The notes below the pieces were generated by a model that was not told the origin of the DNA, made no database searches, and was given only the letters and a program-made list of their open reading frames with translations. Both the position numbers and the translations under genes were made by a program. This document shows positions 8,470-16,981 of a DNA stretch of 64,000 bases, piece by piece. The stretch is from Actinoallomurus sp963850195 (GTDB taxonomy: Bacteria > Actinomycetota > Actinomycetes > Streptosporangiales > Streptosporangiaceae). Numbering within the stretch: position 1 is the stretch's first letter; every line of letters starts with the position of its first letter. The stretch covers positions 248,001 to 312,000 of the forward strand of contig CAWKKD010000009.1 of assembly GCA_963850195.1 (NCBI GenBank). The letters run 5' to 3'.

Positions 8470-8511
8470 TGGACAGGGGCGGGGTCGAACCGCCGACCTT
8501 CCGCTTTTCAG
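8470..8511 (-). other. 3' half of a tRNA-Phe gene (attachment-site-like footprint)
   Basis: Reading leftward the sequence gives an anticodon loop CTGAAAA (anticodon GAA, Phe), the 3' anticodon-stem strand GCGGA, variable loop AGGTC, a perfect T arm (GGCGG, loop TTCGACC, CCGCC), the acceptor strand CCTGTCC and discriminator A. No D arm or 5' acceptor strand is found upstream, where the hrpA coding sequence begins. Displaced tRNA 3' halves are typical scars of integrases that use tRNA genes. The hrpA stop codon lies inside the anticodon loop. Confidence 0.75.
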
Positions 8512-11500
8512 GTGGACGGGCGTTCCAGGGCCTTGAGGATGCGCTTCTCCGAGACCGGGTAGGCGGTGCCGAACTGCTGGGCGAAGAAGCTGACCCGTAG
8601 TTCTTCGATCATCCAGCGCACCTCGCGGACGCCGGTGTCGCCTGGGCGGGCGTCGCGGGCGCGTACGTAGGCGCTTTCGATCTGCTGGACCTTCTGCATC
8701 AGCTCGCGGTCGCGGTAGGGGTCGTCGGGCAGGCGGTCGAGGCGGCGTTCGACGGCGCGGAGGTAGCGGAGCAGGTCGGGCAGGCGGCGTGCGCCGGTGA
8801 CGGTGATGAAGCCCGGGTAGATCAGGCGTGAGAGCTGGGCGCGTACGTCGCTCATCGCGGGGACGAGCGTCGGGCTGCTGGTGCTCTTCAGTCGCGTCTC
8901 GACGGCGTGTGCGGCGGCCAGAACACGCTGGGCCTGGCCGAACACCGCGGCGGCCTCGTCGCTCAGGTCCGCGCGTACGTGGTCGGTCAGGCGGCGGAAG
9001 GCCTCCTCGTCCCAGGCCGGCCCGCCGTGCGAGGTGATCAGCTTGTCGGCGGCGCAGGCGACGCAGTCGTCCAGCAGGGCCGCGACGCTGCCGTGCGGGG
9101 TGTGGCTGAGCACCAGTTTGGCCTGGTTGCTCAGGCCCTTCTGTAGGTATCTGGCGGGTGACGGGGAGTTCAGCAGGACGAGGCGGCGGGTGCCGCGCCA
9201 CATCGACCGCTGCTGCTCCTCCTCGGTGGCGAAGGTACGGATGGCGACGCTGTCGCCCTCGTCGGCCAGCGCCGGGTAGGCCTTGACCCGGCCCTGCTCG
9301 TACGTGCGGGGCAGCGCGCCGAAGTCCCAGGTGCGCAGCCCGGTGCGCTCGATGTCGTCGGCGGCGCGCGACAGGGTGGCCGAGACCTTGGGCGCGAGCG
9401 TGCGCTTGAGGCCCGGCAGGTCCTTGCCCTCGGCCAGCGTGCGTCCCTTGTCGGTCACCCGGTAGGTGATCTTCAGATGGTCGGGGAGCCGTGAGAGGTC
9501 CCAGGCCTCGCGCGGCACGTCCACGCCGGTCAGGTCGAGCAGCGCGCGTTCGAGGGACTCCAACAGCGGCCCGGACTCGGGGGTCAGCCGTGCCAGGGCC
9601 TTGCGCGCGACGTCGGGCGCGGGCACGAAGTTGACCCGCAGCCGCTTGGGCAGCGACCGGATCAGTTCGGTCACGAGGTCCTCGCGCAGGCCCGGGATCA
9701 GCCAGTCGAACCCGCCGCCGTTCACCTGGTTGAGCACCGGCAGCGGGATGTGCACGGTCACGCCGTCGGCGTCCGTGCCGGGCTCGAACTGGTACGACAG
9801 CCGCAGCTGGTGGCCCTCGCTCTGCCAGGCGTCGGGGTAGTCGGCCTCGGTGACGTTGCCCGCCGCGTCGTTGACGAGCATCGAGGTGGAGAAGGTCAGC
9901 AGGTCCGGGGTGTCGCGGCGGGCCTGCTTCCACCATCGGTCGAAGTGCCGCGCGGACACGGCCTCGGATGGGACGCGCTCGTCGTAGAACTCGAACAGTG
10001 TCTCGTCGTCGACCACGATGTCGCGGCGCCGCGCCCGGTGCTCGAGCTCCTCGACCTGCTCGAGCAGCTGGCGGTTGTCGCGCAGAAAGTGGTGGTGGCT
10101 GTCCCAGTCGCCCTCGACCAGGGCGTTGCGGATGAACAGCTCACGGCACATCTCGGGGTCGATCCGGGCGTAGTTCACCTTGCGCTGCGCCACGATCGGC
10201 ACGCCGTACAGCGTGACCTTCTCGTAGGCCATCACCGCGCCCTGTTTCTTCTCCCAGTGCGGCTCGCTGTAGGTGCGCTTGACCAGGTGACCGGCCAGCG
10301 GCTCGACCCACTCGGGCTCGATCTTGGCCGCCATGCGGGCCCAGAGCCGCGAGGTCTCGACGAGCTCGGCGGCCATCACCCAGCGCGGCGGCTTCTTGGC
10401 CAGCGCCGATCCGGGGAAGATGGCGAACCGCGCGTTGCGGGCGCCCAGGAACTCCCGCTGGCCGCGTCGCCCCTCGTCCTTCTTGTCGGCGTCCATGACG
10501 CCGATGTGGGACAGCAGCCCGGCCAGCAGCGAGAGGTGGACGCGCTGCGGGTCGCCGGGCACGGAGTTCAGCGTCACGCCGAGGTCCTTGCCGACCTGCT
10601 TGAGCTGGCCGTAGATGTCCTGCCACTCGCGGATCCGCAGGTAGTGGAGGTACTCCTGCTTGCACATCCGGCGGAACTGGTTGCCCGACAGCTCCTGCTG
10701 CCGCTCGCGCAGGTGGTTCCACAGATTGAGGTACGCGAGGAAGTCCGACTCCTTGTCGGCGAACCGCGCGTGCAACTCGTCGGCGGCCTGGCGCTTCTCG
10801 GTGGGGCGCTCGCGCGGATCCTGGATCGACAGCCCGGCCGTGATGATCATTACTTCGCGTACGCAGCCGTTGCGGTCGGCCTCCAGCACCATGCGCGCCA
10901 GCCGGGGGTCGACCGGGAGCTGCGCGAGCCGGCGGCCCAGCGGCGTCAGCTTGTCCTCGATGAGCGCGCCCAGCTCCTGCAGGAGGCTGACGCCGTCCTT
11001 GACGTTGCGCCGGTCCGGCGGATCGATGAACGGGAACTCCAGGATGTCGCCCAGGCCCAGGTTGGTCATCTGCAGGATGACCGACGCGAGGTTGGTGCGC
11101 AGGATCTCCGCGTCGGTGAACTCCGGCCGCGCGAGGAAGTCCTCCTCGGAGTAGAGCCGGATGCACACGCCCTCGGACACGCGGCCGCAACGGCCCTTGC
11201 GCTGGTTGGCCGACGCCTGCGAGACCGGCTCGATCGGCAGCCGCTGCACCTTGGTGCGGTGGGAGTAGCGCGAGATACGGGCATTGCCGGGGTCGACGAC
11301 GTACTTGATGCCCGGCACGGTCAGCGAGGTCTCGGCCACGTTGGTGGCCAGCACGATGCGGCGGCCGCCGTGCGACTGGAACACCCGGTGCTGCTCCGCG
11401 ACGGACAGCCGGGCGTAGAGCGGCAGGATTTCGGTGTTCCGGAGCTTCTGCTTCTCCAGCGCGTCGGCGGTGTCGCGGATCTCGCGCTCGCCGGACAGGA

Positions 11501-12359
11501 AGACGAGGACGTCGCCGGGTGGCTCGAGGGCGAGCTCGTCGACCGCGTCGAGGATCGCCTGCGTCTGGTCGTCGTCCTCCTCGATCGGCCGGTAGCGCAC
11601 CTCGACCGGGTACGTGCGGCCGGACACCTCGATGATCGGCGCGTCGTCGAAGTGCTTGGAGAAGCGCTCCGGGTCGATGGTGGCCGAGGTGATGATCACC
11701 TTGAGGTCGGGGCGGCGGGGGAGTAGCCGCTTGACGTAGCCGAGGATGAAGTCGATGTTGAGGCTGCGCTCGTGGGCCTCGTCGATGATCAGCGTGTCGT
11801 AGCGGCGCAGCATCCGGTCGCGCGCGATCTCGTTCAGCAGGATGCCGTCGGTCATCAGCTTGACCAGCGTGTTGTCGCCCGAATGGTCGGTGAAGCGCAC
11901 CTGGTAGCCGACGGTCTCGCCCAGCGGTGTGCCCAGCTCCTCGGCGATCCGCTCGGCGACCGTGCGCGCGGCCAGCCGCCGGGGCTGGGTGTGCCCGATC
12001 AGGCCACGGACGCCCAGGCCCAGCTCGAGGCAGATCTTCGGGAGCTGCGTGGTCTTGCCGGATCCGGTCTCCCCGGCGACGATCACGACCTGGTGATCCT
12101 CGATCGCCTTGCGGATGTCGTCCTTCCTCTGGGCGACCGGGAGTATCTCGGGATAGGTGATGTCCGGCATCGCCGCACGGCGCCGCGCGACGCGGAGTTC
12201 GGCGGCCTCGAGTTCGACGGCGACCTTGGCCACGACCGAGTCACGTGCGTCGGCGTCCCGCAGCTTGCGTACGCCATCGAGACGACGACGAAGCCGATGC
12301 TGGTCGCGCAGCATCAACGCGGGCAGGCGCGAGTGCACCTCGGAGAGCGAGATTCCCAT
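8508..12359 (-). CDS. hrpA: ATP-dependent RNA helicase HrpA (DEAH box)
   Basis: A 1283-residue DEAH-box helicase, the usual length for bacterial HrpA. Walker A GETGSGKTT lies near residue 95, followed by motif II DEAH in LIIDEAHERSLNIDF, motif III SAT and motif VI QRKGRCGR. The C-terminal half carries the OB-fold and the long HrpA-specific DUF3418 region. The ATG at 12359 (MGISLSEVHSRL) is preferred over an upstream GTG because the first 40 codons of the longer frame are not family-like. The last codons run into a tRNA-Phe fragment that supplies the stop, so the extreme C-terminus may differ slightly from the ancestral protein. Confidence 0.93.
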   Translation of the reverse strand: MGISLSEVHSRLPALMLRDQHRLRRRLDGVRKLRDADARDSVVAKVAVELEAAELRVARRRAAMPDITYPEILPVAQRKDDIRKAIEDHQVVIVAGETGSGKTTQLPKICLELGLGVRGLIGHTQPRRLAARTVAERIAEELGTPLGETVGYQVRFTDHSGDNTLVKLMTDGILLNEIARDRMLRRYDTLIIDEAHERSLNIDFILGYVKRLLPRRPDLKVIITSATIDPERFSKHFDDAPIIEVSGRTYPVEVRYRPIEEDDDQTQAILDAVDELALEPPGDVLVFLSGEREIRDTADALEKQKLRNTEILPLYARLSVAEQHRVFQSHGGRRIVLATNVAETSLTVPGIKYVVDPGNARISRYSHRTKVQRLPIEPVSQASANQRKGRCGRVSEGVCIRLYSEEDFLARPEFTDAEILRTNLASVILQMTNLGLGDILEFPFIDPPDRRNVKDGVSLLQELGALIEDKLTPLGRRLAQLPVDPRLARMVLEADRNGCVREVMIITAGLSIQDPRERPTEKRQAADELHARFADKESDFLAYLNLWNHLRERQQELSGNQFRRMCKQEYLHYLRIREWQDIYGQLKQVGKDLGVTLNSVPGDPQRVHLSLLAGLLSHIGVMDADKKDEGRRGQREFLGARNARFAIFPGSALAKKPPRWVMAAELVETSRLWARMAAKIEPEWVEPLAGHLVKRTYSEPHWEKKQGAVMAYEKVTLYGVPIVAQRKVNYARIDPEMCRELFIRNALVEGDWDSHHHFLRDNRQLLEQVEELEHRARRRDIVVDDETLFEFYDERVPSEAVSARHFDRWWKQARRDTPDLLTFSTSMLVNDAAGNVTEADYPDAWQSEGHQLRLSYQFEPGTDADGVTVHIPLPVLNQVNGGGFDWLIPGLREDLVTELIRSLPKRLRVNFVPAPDVARKALARLTPESGPLLESLERALLDLTGVDVPREAWDLSRLPDHLKITYRVTDKGRTLAEGKDLPGLKRTLAPKVSATLSRAADDIERTGLRTWDFGALPRTYEQGRVKAYPALADEGDSVAIRTFATEEEQQRSMWRGTRRLVLLNSPSPARYLQKGLSNQAKLVLSHTPHGSVAALLDDCVACAADKLITSHGGPAWDEEAFRRLTDHVRADLSDEAAAVFGQAQRVLAAAHAVETRLKSTSSPTLVPAMSDVRAQLSRLIYPGFITVTGARRLPDLLRYLRAVERRLDRLPDDPYRDRELMQKVQQIESAYVRARDARPGDTGVREVRWMIEELRVSFFAQQFGTAYPVSEKRILKALERPST

Positions 12360-12441
12360 ACAACCGGTCAGGATAGGCAGGCCGCCGGACCACCCGGCGC
12401 CGGGGCTCCCAACCGTGCCCGACCGGCGGGTGTCCCGCCAC

Positions 12442-13437
12442 TCATTTTCCGGGCCGATGGCTCGGGCCGTGGGGCTCACCGCAGTGCGGCTCGATGGTCA
12501 GGATCTGCGCCGACGCGTGGTCCACCTGCAATGTCGTGTGCGTGATGCGGTAGTCGTGCTCCAGGATGCGCTCGAGGTCGGCGCGTACGGCGTGGCAATC
12601 TTCGCCGACCGCGACCAGCACGTGCGCCGACGCGGCCGGCATGCCGGAGGTGATCTGCCAGATGTGCAGGTCGTGAACCTCGACGACGTGCTCGCGCGCC
12701 GCCAGGGCGCGGCCGATCCGGTCGGGCTGCAACCCGTCGGGCGCGGCCTCCAGGAAGATGCGCCCCGAGGCGCGTACGAGCCCGGCGCCCGCCCTGATCA
12801 TGAGCACCACCACGACCAGGGACGCGATCGCGTCGGCGCGGGAGAAGCCGGTGAGGACCATGACGAGCCCGGCGATCGCGGTGGCGATGAAGGCGTACAG
12901 GTCGGTGAGGATGTGCTGGAAGACGCCCTCGACGTTGAGGCTCGCCCGGTTGGCCCGGTTGATCAGCCAGGTGGCGGCGAGGTTGATGACGATGCCGACC
13001 AGCGCGGTGGCGAGGACGAGGCCGCCGACGACCGGCGGCGGGTGCATCAGGCGGCGAACGGCCTCGAAGATCAGCCACGCCGATAGCAGGAGCAGCGTGA
13101 TCCCGTTGGCCTGCGCGGACAGGATCTCCGCGCGGTTGAGGCCGTAGGTGTAGCCGCCGCGCGGTGGCCGCGCGGCCAGCCGCATCGCCACCAGCGCCAG
13201 CCCGATGGAGGCGGCGTCGGTGAGCATGTGCGCGGCGTCGGAGAGCAGCGCGATCGAGTGGGCCAGCAGGCCGACCGCCACCTCGCCGGCCATGAAGGTC
13301 ACGATCAGCGCGAGCGCGCCCGTCAGCAGGCGCTTGTCGGAGTCGGCGCTGACCCCGTGGCCGTGCCCATGACCCTGCCCGTGACCATGGTCATGGCCGC
13401 GACCGGGGCCGCGCTCGTGCGTGTCCTCGTAGATCAC
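12442..13437 (-). CDS. cation diffusion facilitator (Zn/Co/Cd efflux)
   Basis: A 331-residue CDF-family metal/proton antiporter of the plasma membrane. An N-terminal His/Gly-rich stretch (residues 14-27, alternating GH) can collect metal. Six membrane segments follow, with the paired transport-site motifs SDAAHML (helix 2, HD-type) and FQHILTDLYAF (helix 5), then a cytoplasmic domain ending in HCGEPH. It is CzcD/ZitB-like, so zinc is the likeliest substrate. It starts with GTG overlapping the pgeF stop (GTGA), so the two are translationally coupled. Confidence 0.9.
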   Translation of the reverse strand: MIYEDTHERGPGRGHDHGHGQGHGHGHGVSADSDKRLLTGALALIVTFMAGEVAVGLLAHSIALLSDAAHMLTDAASIGLALVAMRLAARPPRGGYTYGLNRAEILSAQANGITLLLLSAWLIFEAVRRLMHPPPVVGGLVLATALVGIVINLAATWLINRANRASLNVEGVFQHILTDLYAFIATAIAGLVMVLTGFSRADAIASLVVVVLMIRAGAGLVRASGRIFLEAAPDGLQPDRIGRALAAREHVVEVHDLHIWQITSGMPAASAHVLVAVGEDCHAVRADLERILEHDYRITHTTLQVDHASAQILTIEPHCGEPHGPSHRPGK

Positions 13438-14159
13438 GGCTCCAGCCAGATGTAGCCCGCGAACCTGCCGGTCCGTCCGTCCCGACGATAGGAGTACAAC
13501 TCAGGGCGCTCCATCGTGCAACGGTCGTCGTGGCGGACGTCGGTCACACCCGCGCGGGTGAGCTGGCCGGCGATGGCGGCGCGGATGTCGAGGGCGGGCG
13601 TTCCCTGGCGCGTGACCGACCAGGCGGCGGGCTCCACGGCGGCGACCTCCTCGCGCAGCTCGGCCGACACCTCGTAGCAGTGGCCGCAGGCGTTGGGCCC
13701 GACCAGCGCGATCAACCGCGACGGCTCGGCGCCGTGCGCGGTCATCGCCTCGACCAGGGCGGGGACCACCCCGGACGCGGTGCCGACCCGGCCCGAGTGC
13801 GCACCGCCGATCAGCCGGGCCTCCGGGTCGGCGAGCAGCACCGGCGCGCAGTCGGCGACCAGCACGGCGAGCGCCAGGCCGGTCTCGCCGGTGTGCACGC
13901 CGTCGAGAGCCGGCGGGTCCTCGCCGAACGGCCCGGTGACGTGACGCACCTCGGCGCTGTGCACCTGCCGCATGTAGACGACCCGATCGACGCCGATCTC
14001 GGCCGCGGTCTTGGCGCGGTTGTCCCGTACGGCGGCAGGGTCGTCGCCGACCGCCCCGCCGAGGTTGCGTGAGTCGTACGGCGCGGCGCTCGTCCCACCC
14101 GACCGGTCGGTGAAGATCGCGCCCACCCCAGCGGCCAGCTGCATCCGGTGTCCCCTCAT
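13434..14159 (-). CDS. pgeF: peptidoglycan editing factor PgeF (laccase-domain family)
   Basis: A 241-residue member of the YfiH/DUF152 family: cytoplasmic enzymes that hydrolyse mis-incorporated amino acids from peptidoglycan precursors and also have purine nucleosidase or laccase-like activities. The zinc-binding triad is visible as His in MRQVHSAEV, Cys in VADCAPVLL and His in GGAHSGRVG. The ATG giving MRGHRMQLAAGVG is used; the frame is open for 47 codons further but without family-like sequence. In many actinomycetes this gene sits near ftsZ; here it is coupled to the CDF exporter. Confidence 0.88.
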   Translation of the reverse strand: MRGHRMQLAAGVGAIFTDRSGGTSAAPYDSRNLGGAVGDDPAAVRDNRAKTAAEIGVDRVVYMRQVHSAEVRHVTGPFGEDPPALDGVHTGETGLALAVLVADCAPVLLADPEARLIGGAHSGRVGTASGVVPALVEAMTAHGAEPSRLIALVGPNACGHCYEVSAELREEVAAVEPAAWSVTRQGTPALDIRAAIAGQLTRAGVTDVRHDDRCTMERPELYSYRRDGRTGRFAGYIWLEP

Positions 14160-14279
14160 CGCGCCTACCCCTGAACCCGACGTTACCAAGGGGATCCGTG
14201 CCCGGTCGCCGCCGGATCGCGCCTGTGGACAAGGGGGGCCGGCGCGCTCCCGGCGAACCGGACCTTCCGCGGATGACCT

Positions 14280-14294
14280 TTCCGCTGAATGGAA
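14280..14294. promoter_or_regulatory. IclR-type operator upstream of pcaI
   Basis: TTCCGCTGAATGGAA, an imperfect palindrome 44 bases before pcaI. It matches 13 of 15 bases of the perfect palindrome before pobA (20122-20136). A further TTCCGC half-site starts at 14265, 15 bases earlier. The IclR regulator encoded in the block is the likely binder. Confidence 0.65.
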
Positions 14295-14337
14295 AGACAT
14301 TCATGGGTGTTTCGTCGGGCTTGGCAGGCTGGAGGGC

Positions 14338-15087
14338 ATGGACAAGGTGGTCGATTCCGCGGCCGAGGCCGTCGCGGACATGGCCGACGGCGTGTCGATC
14401 GCCGTCGGCGGATTCGGGCTGTGCGGTGTGCCCTTCACGCTCCTCGACGCCGTACACGATCGTGGTGTCGCGGAGCTGTCGATCGTCTCGAACAACTGCG
14501 GGACCATCGGCCTCGGCCTCGGACGCCTGCTGGACGCGGGCCGGATCGTACGGGCGATGGGCTCCTACGTGGGGGAGAACAAGGAGCTCGCCCGCCGCTA
14601 CCTGGGCGGGGAGATCGAGCTGGAGCTGATGCCCCAGGGTACGCTCTCTGAACGCCTGCGCGCGGGCGGCTGCGGCATCCCGGCGTTCTACACGCCGGCC
14701 GGCGTGGGCACCCTGGTCGCGGAGGGCGGCCTGCCCTGGCGTTACGCCTCCGACGGCGGGGTCGCGGTCGCCTCCCCGGCCAAGGAGGTCCGCGAGTTCG
14801 GCGGACGCGAGTACGTCCTCGAGGAGAGCATCACCACCGACTACGCGCTCGTACGTGCGACGCGGGGTGACCGGCACGGCAACCTGGTCTTCGCCAGGTC
14901 GGCTCGCAACTTCAACCCGCTGTGCGCGATGGCGGCGCGGATCGCGGTCGCCGAGGTCGACGAGCTCGTCGACGCGATCGACCCCGACGACGTGCATCTG
15001 CCGGGCATCTTCGTCCAGCGCGTCGTCGCGCTGACCGCCGAGCAGGCGGCCGACAAGCCGGTCGAGAAGCGGACGGTGACCCCATGA
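14338..15087 (+). CDS. pcaI: 3-oxoadipate CoA-transferase subunit A
   Basis: A 249-residue alpha subunit of the succinyl-CoA:3-oxoadipate CoA-transferase, which activates beta-ketoadipate late in protocatechuate degradation. The family I CoA-transferase glycine loop is seen as VGGFGLCGVPFTLLDAV near residue 24, and the ELELMPQGTLSERLRAGG segment is typical. The start ATG 14338 follows a GGAGGG ribosome site; longer versions of the frame run back over the operator and are rejected. It is the first gene of pcaIJHGBDC and the probable target of the IclR regulator downstream. Confidence 0.92.
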   Translation: MDKVVDSAAEAVADMADGVSIAVGGFGLCGVPFTLLDAVHDRGVAELSIVSNNCGTIGLGLGRLLDAGRIVRAMGSYVGENKELARRYLGGEIELELMPQGTLSERLRAGGCGIPAFYTPAGVGTLVAEGGLPWRYASDGGVAVASPAKEVREFGGREYVLEESITTDYALVRATRGDRHGNLVFARSARNFNPLCAMAARIAVAEVDELVDAIDPDDVHLPGIFVQRVVALTAEQAADKPVEKRTVTP

Positions 15088-15156
15088 GCAGGAGCGCGTC
15101 CGCCGCAGTGAGCGGAGTGGACGGGCTGCGGAGCGAGCGAGAAGGGCGAGCGACCG
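15088..15156. other. short repeat-rich pcaI-pcaJ spacer
   Basis: A 69-base spacer made of GAGCG/GAGCGAGC-like short repeats. It is the only sizeable gap in an otherwise overlapping operon and resembles the small intergenic repeats common in actinomycetes. Confidence 0.4.
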
Positions 15157-15792
15157 GTGAGCTGGACGCGGGATGAGATGGCGGCGCGGGCCGCCTCAGA
15201 GCTGTCGGACGGCATGTACGTCAATCTCGGCATCGGGCTGCCGACGCTGATCCCGGGTCACCTGCCGGCCGGCGTGGACGTGGTGGTCCATTCCGAGAAC
15301 GGCGTGCTGGGCGTGGGCCCGTACCCGGCGGACGAGGACGTCGACCCGGACCTGATCAACGCCGGCAAGGAGACCGTGACGGTACGGCCGGGGGCGGCCT
15401 ACTTCGACTCCTCCCTGTCGTTCGGGATGATCCGCGGCGGCCACGTCGACGTCGCGGTCCTCGGCGGCATGCAGGTCTCCGAGCGCGGTGACCTGGCCAA
15501 CTGGGCCGTGCCCGGAAAGATGATCAAGGGCATGGGCGGCGCGATGGACCTCGTGCACGGGGCGCGCCGGGTGATCGTCGTGATGGAGCACGTCACCAGG
15601 GACGGCGCCCCGAAGATCGTCAAGGACTGCACGCTGCCGCTGACCGGCTCGGCGTGCGTCGACCGGATCATCACCGACCTCGGCGTCCTGGACGTGACCG
15701 CGGACGGCCTGATCCTCGTGGAGACCGCGCCGGGCGTGACCGAGCGGGAGCTGCGCGACCGTACCGAACCCCCGATCGGAGGCCCACGATGA
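15157..15792 (+). CDS. pcaJ: 3-oxoadipate CoA-transferase subunit B
   Basis: A 211-residue beta subunit of the same CoA-transferase. The catalytic glutamate that forms the CoA thioester intermediate is Glu47 in the SENGVLGVGP motif. GLPTLIPGHLP and the later GGAMDLVHGARRVIVVMEH are also characteristic. The start is GTG at 15157. The stop overlaps the pcaH ATG (ATGA), giving translational coupling. The family also includes other beta-ketoacid CoA-transferases, but the operon context fixes the 3-oxoadipate assignment. Confidence 0.92.
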   Translation: MSWTRDEMAARAASELSDGMYVNLGIGLPTLIPGHLPAGVDVVVHSENGVLGVGPYPADEDVDPDLINAGKETVTVRPGAAYFDSSLSFGMIRGGHVDVAVLGGMQVSERGDLANWAVPGKMIKGMGGAMDLVHGARRVIVVMEHVTRDGAPKIVKDCTLPLTGSACVDRIITDLGVLDVTADGLILVETAPGVTERELRDRTEPPIGGPR

Positions 15793-16460
15793 CCGACCCC
15801 AACCCGCCCTATCTGTACCCGCCGTACGCCAGCACGGTGCTGCGGGCGCCGTCGAAGCCGCTCGTGGTCCCGGAGTTCGGGCCCGACGCGATCGAGCTGT
15901 CCAGCCCGGTGTTCGGCCACGCCGAGCTGGGCCTGCTCGACCACGACCTGACCAAGCAGCACGCGGGTGAGCCCCTCGGTGAGCGGATCGTGGTCCACGG
16001 TCGGGTGCTCGACGAGGCGGGCCGCCCGGTGCCGGGCGCGCTCGTCGAGGTGTGGCAGACCAACGCCGCCGGCCGGTACGTCCACCTGCGCGACCAGCAT
16101 CCGGCGCCGCTCGACCCCAACTTCACCGGTACGGGCCGCTGCATCACCGGCTCCGACGGGCGGTACGAGTTCATCACCATCAAGCCGGGCGCCTACCCGT
16201 GGCGCAACCACCACAACGCCTGGCGGCCGGCGCACATCCACTTCTCGGTGTTCGGTACGGCGTTCACGCAGCGGCTGGTCACCCAGATGTACTTCCCCGG
16301 CGACCCGCTCTTCGCGCACGACCCGATCTTCCGGTCGATCCCCGACGAGAAGGCCAGGGAACGCCTGGTCGCGGGCTTCGACATGGGCGCGACCGTGCCG
16401 GAGTGGGCCCTGGCGTACCAGTGGGACATCGTTCTCGGCGCCACCCCGATGGAGATCTGA
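15789..16460 (+). CDS. pcaH: protocatechuate 3,4-dioxygenase beta subunit
   Basis: A 223-residue subunit carrying the non-heme Fe(III) of the intradiol dioxygenase that opens protocatechuate to 3-carboxy-cis,cis-muconate. The four iron ligands can be placed: Tyr97 (GRYVHL), Tyr136 (PGAYPW), His149 and His151 (PAHIHFS). The HNAWRPAHIHFS core is strongly conserved in the family. It lies between pcaJ and pcaG with overlaps on both sides, as expected for subunits made in equal amounts. Confidence 0.95.
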   Translation: MTDPNPPYLYPPYASTVLRAPSKPLVVPEFGPDAIELSSPVFGHAELGLLDHDLTKQHAGEPLGERIVVHGRVLDEAGRPVPGALVEVWQTNAAGRYVHLRDQHPAPLDPNFTGTGRCITGSDGRYEFITIKPGAYPWRNHHNAWRPAHIHFSVFGTAFTQRLVTQMYFPGDPLFAHDPIFRSIPDEKARERLVAGFDMGATVPEWALAYQWDIVLGATPMEI

Positions 16461-16981
16461 TGACGACACCCTCGCAGACCGTCGGCCCGTTCTTCGGCTA
16501 CGCGCTGCCGTACGGCGACGGCCCCCGCGTCGTACCCGAGTGGCATCCGGGCGCCGTGCGGATCCACGGCCGCGTCCTCGACGGCGCCGGCGACCCGCTG
16601 CCGGACGCGCTCGTGGAGATCTGGCAGGCCGACGCGGACGGCGAGCCGCCGGCCTCGGCGGGTGCGCTCACCAGGGAGGGGTACGACTTCTCCGGGTTCG
16701 GCCGCTGCGGCACCGACGCGGGCGGGCGCTACTGGTTCTCCACGGTGAAGCCGGGCGGCCCGGCGCCGCACATCGCCGTGCTCGTGTTCGCGCGCGGGCT
16801 GCTCAAGCCGGTCGCGACCCGGATCTACTTCCCGGACGAGGACGGCAACGCCACCGACCCGGTGTTGTCCCGGATTCCGGAGAACCGGCGTGAGACGCTC
16901 GTGGCTGTACGCGAGGGCGACCGCGCCTACCGGTTCGACGTGCACCTCCAGGGGAACGAGGAGACGGTGTTCTTTGGCTGA
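16460..16981 (+). CDS. pcaG: protocatechuate 3,4-dioxygenase alpha subunit
   Basis: A 173-residue alpha subunit partnering PcaH. It has the same beta-sandwich core (SQTVGPFFGYAL at the start, ALVEIWQADADG, GGRYWFSTVKPG) but lacks the full set of iron-ligand residues, as is normal for the alpha chain, which helps shape the active site. The ATG shares one base with the pcaH stop. Length matches the family. Confidence 0.94.
   Translation: MTTPSQTVGPFFGYALPYGDGPRVVPEWHPGAVRIHGRVLDGAGDPLPDALVEIWQADADGEPPASAGALTREGYDFSGFGRCGTDAGGRYWFSTVKPGGPAPHIAVLVFARGLLKPVATRIYFPDEDGNATDPVLSRIPENRRETLVAVREGDRAYRFDVHLQGNEETVFFG

Noticed and set aside
8470..8520. Complete tRNA-Phe gene
   Set aside because: Only the 3' half is present; there is no D arm or 5' acceptor strand.
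9750..11726. 658-residue open frame on the plus strand opposite hrpA
   Set aside because: It is antisense to the well-supported HrpA helicase and its composition (leucine, valine, glycine, aspartate repeats) is that of a shadow frame.
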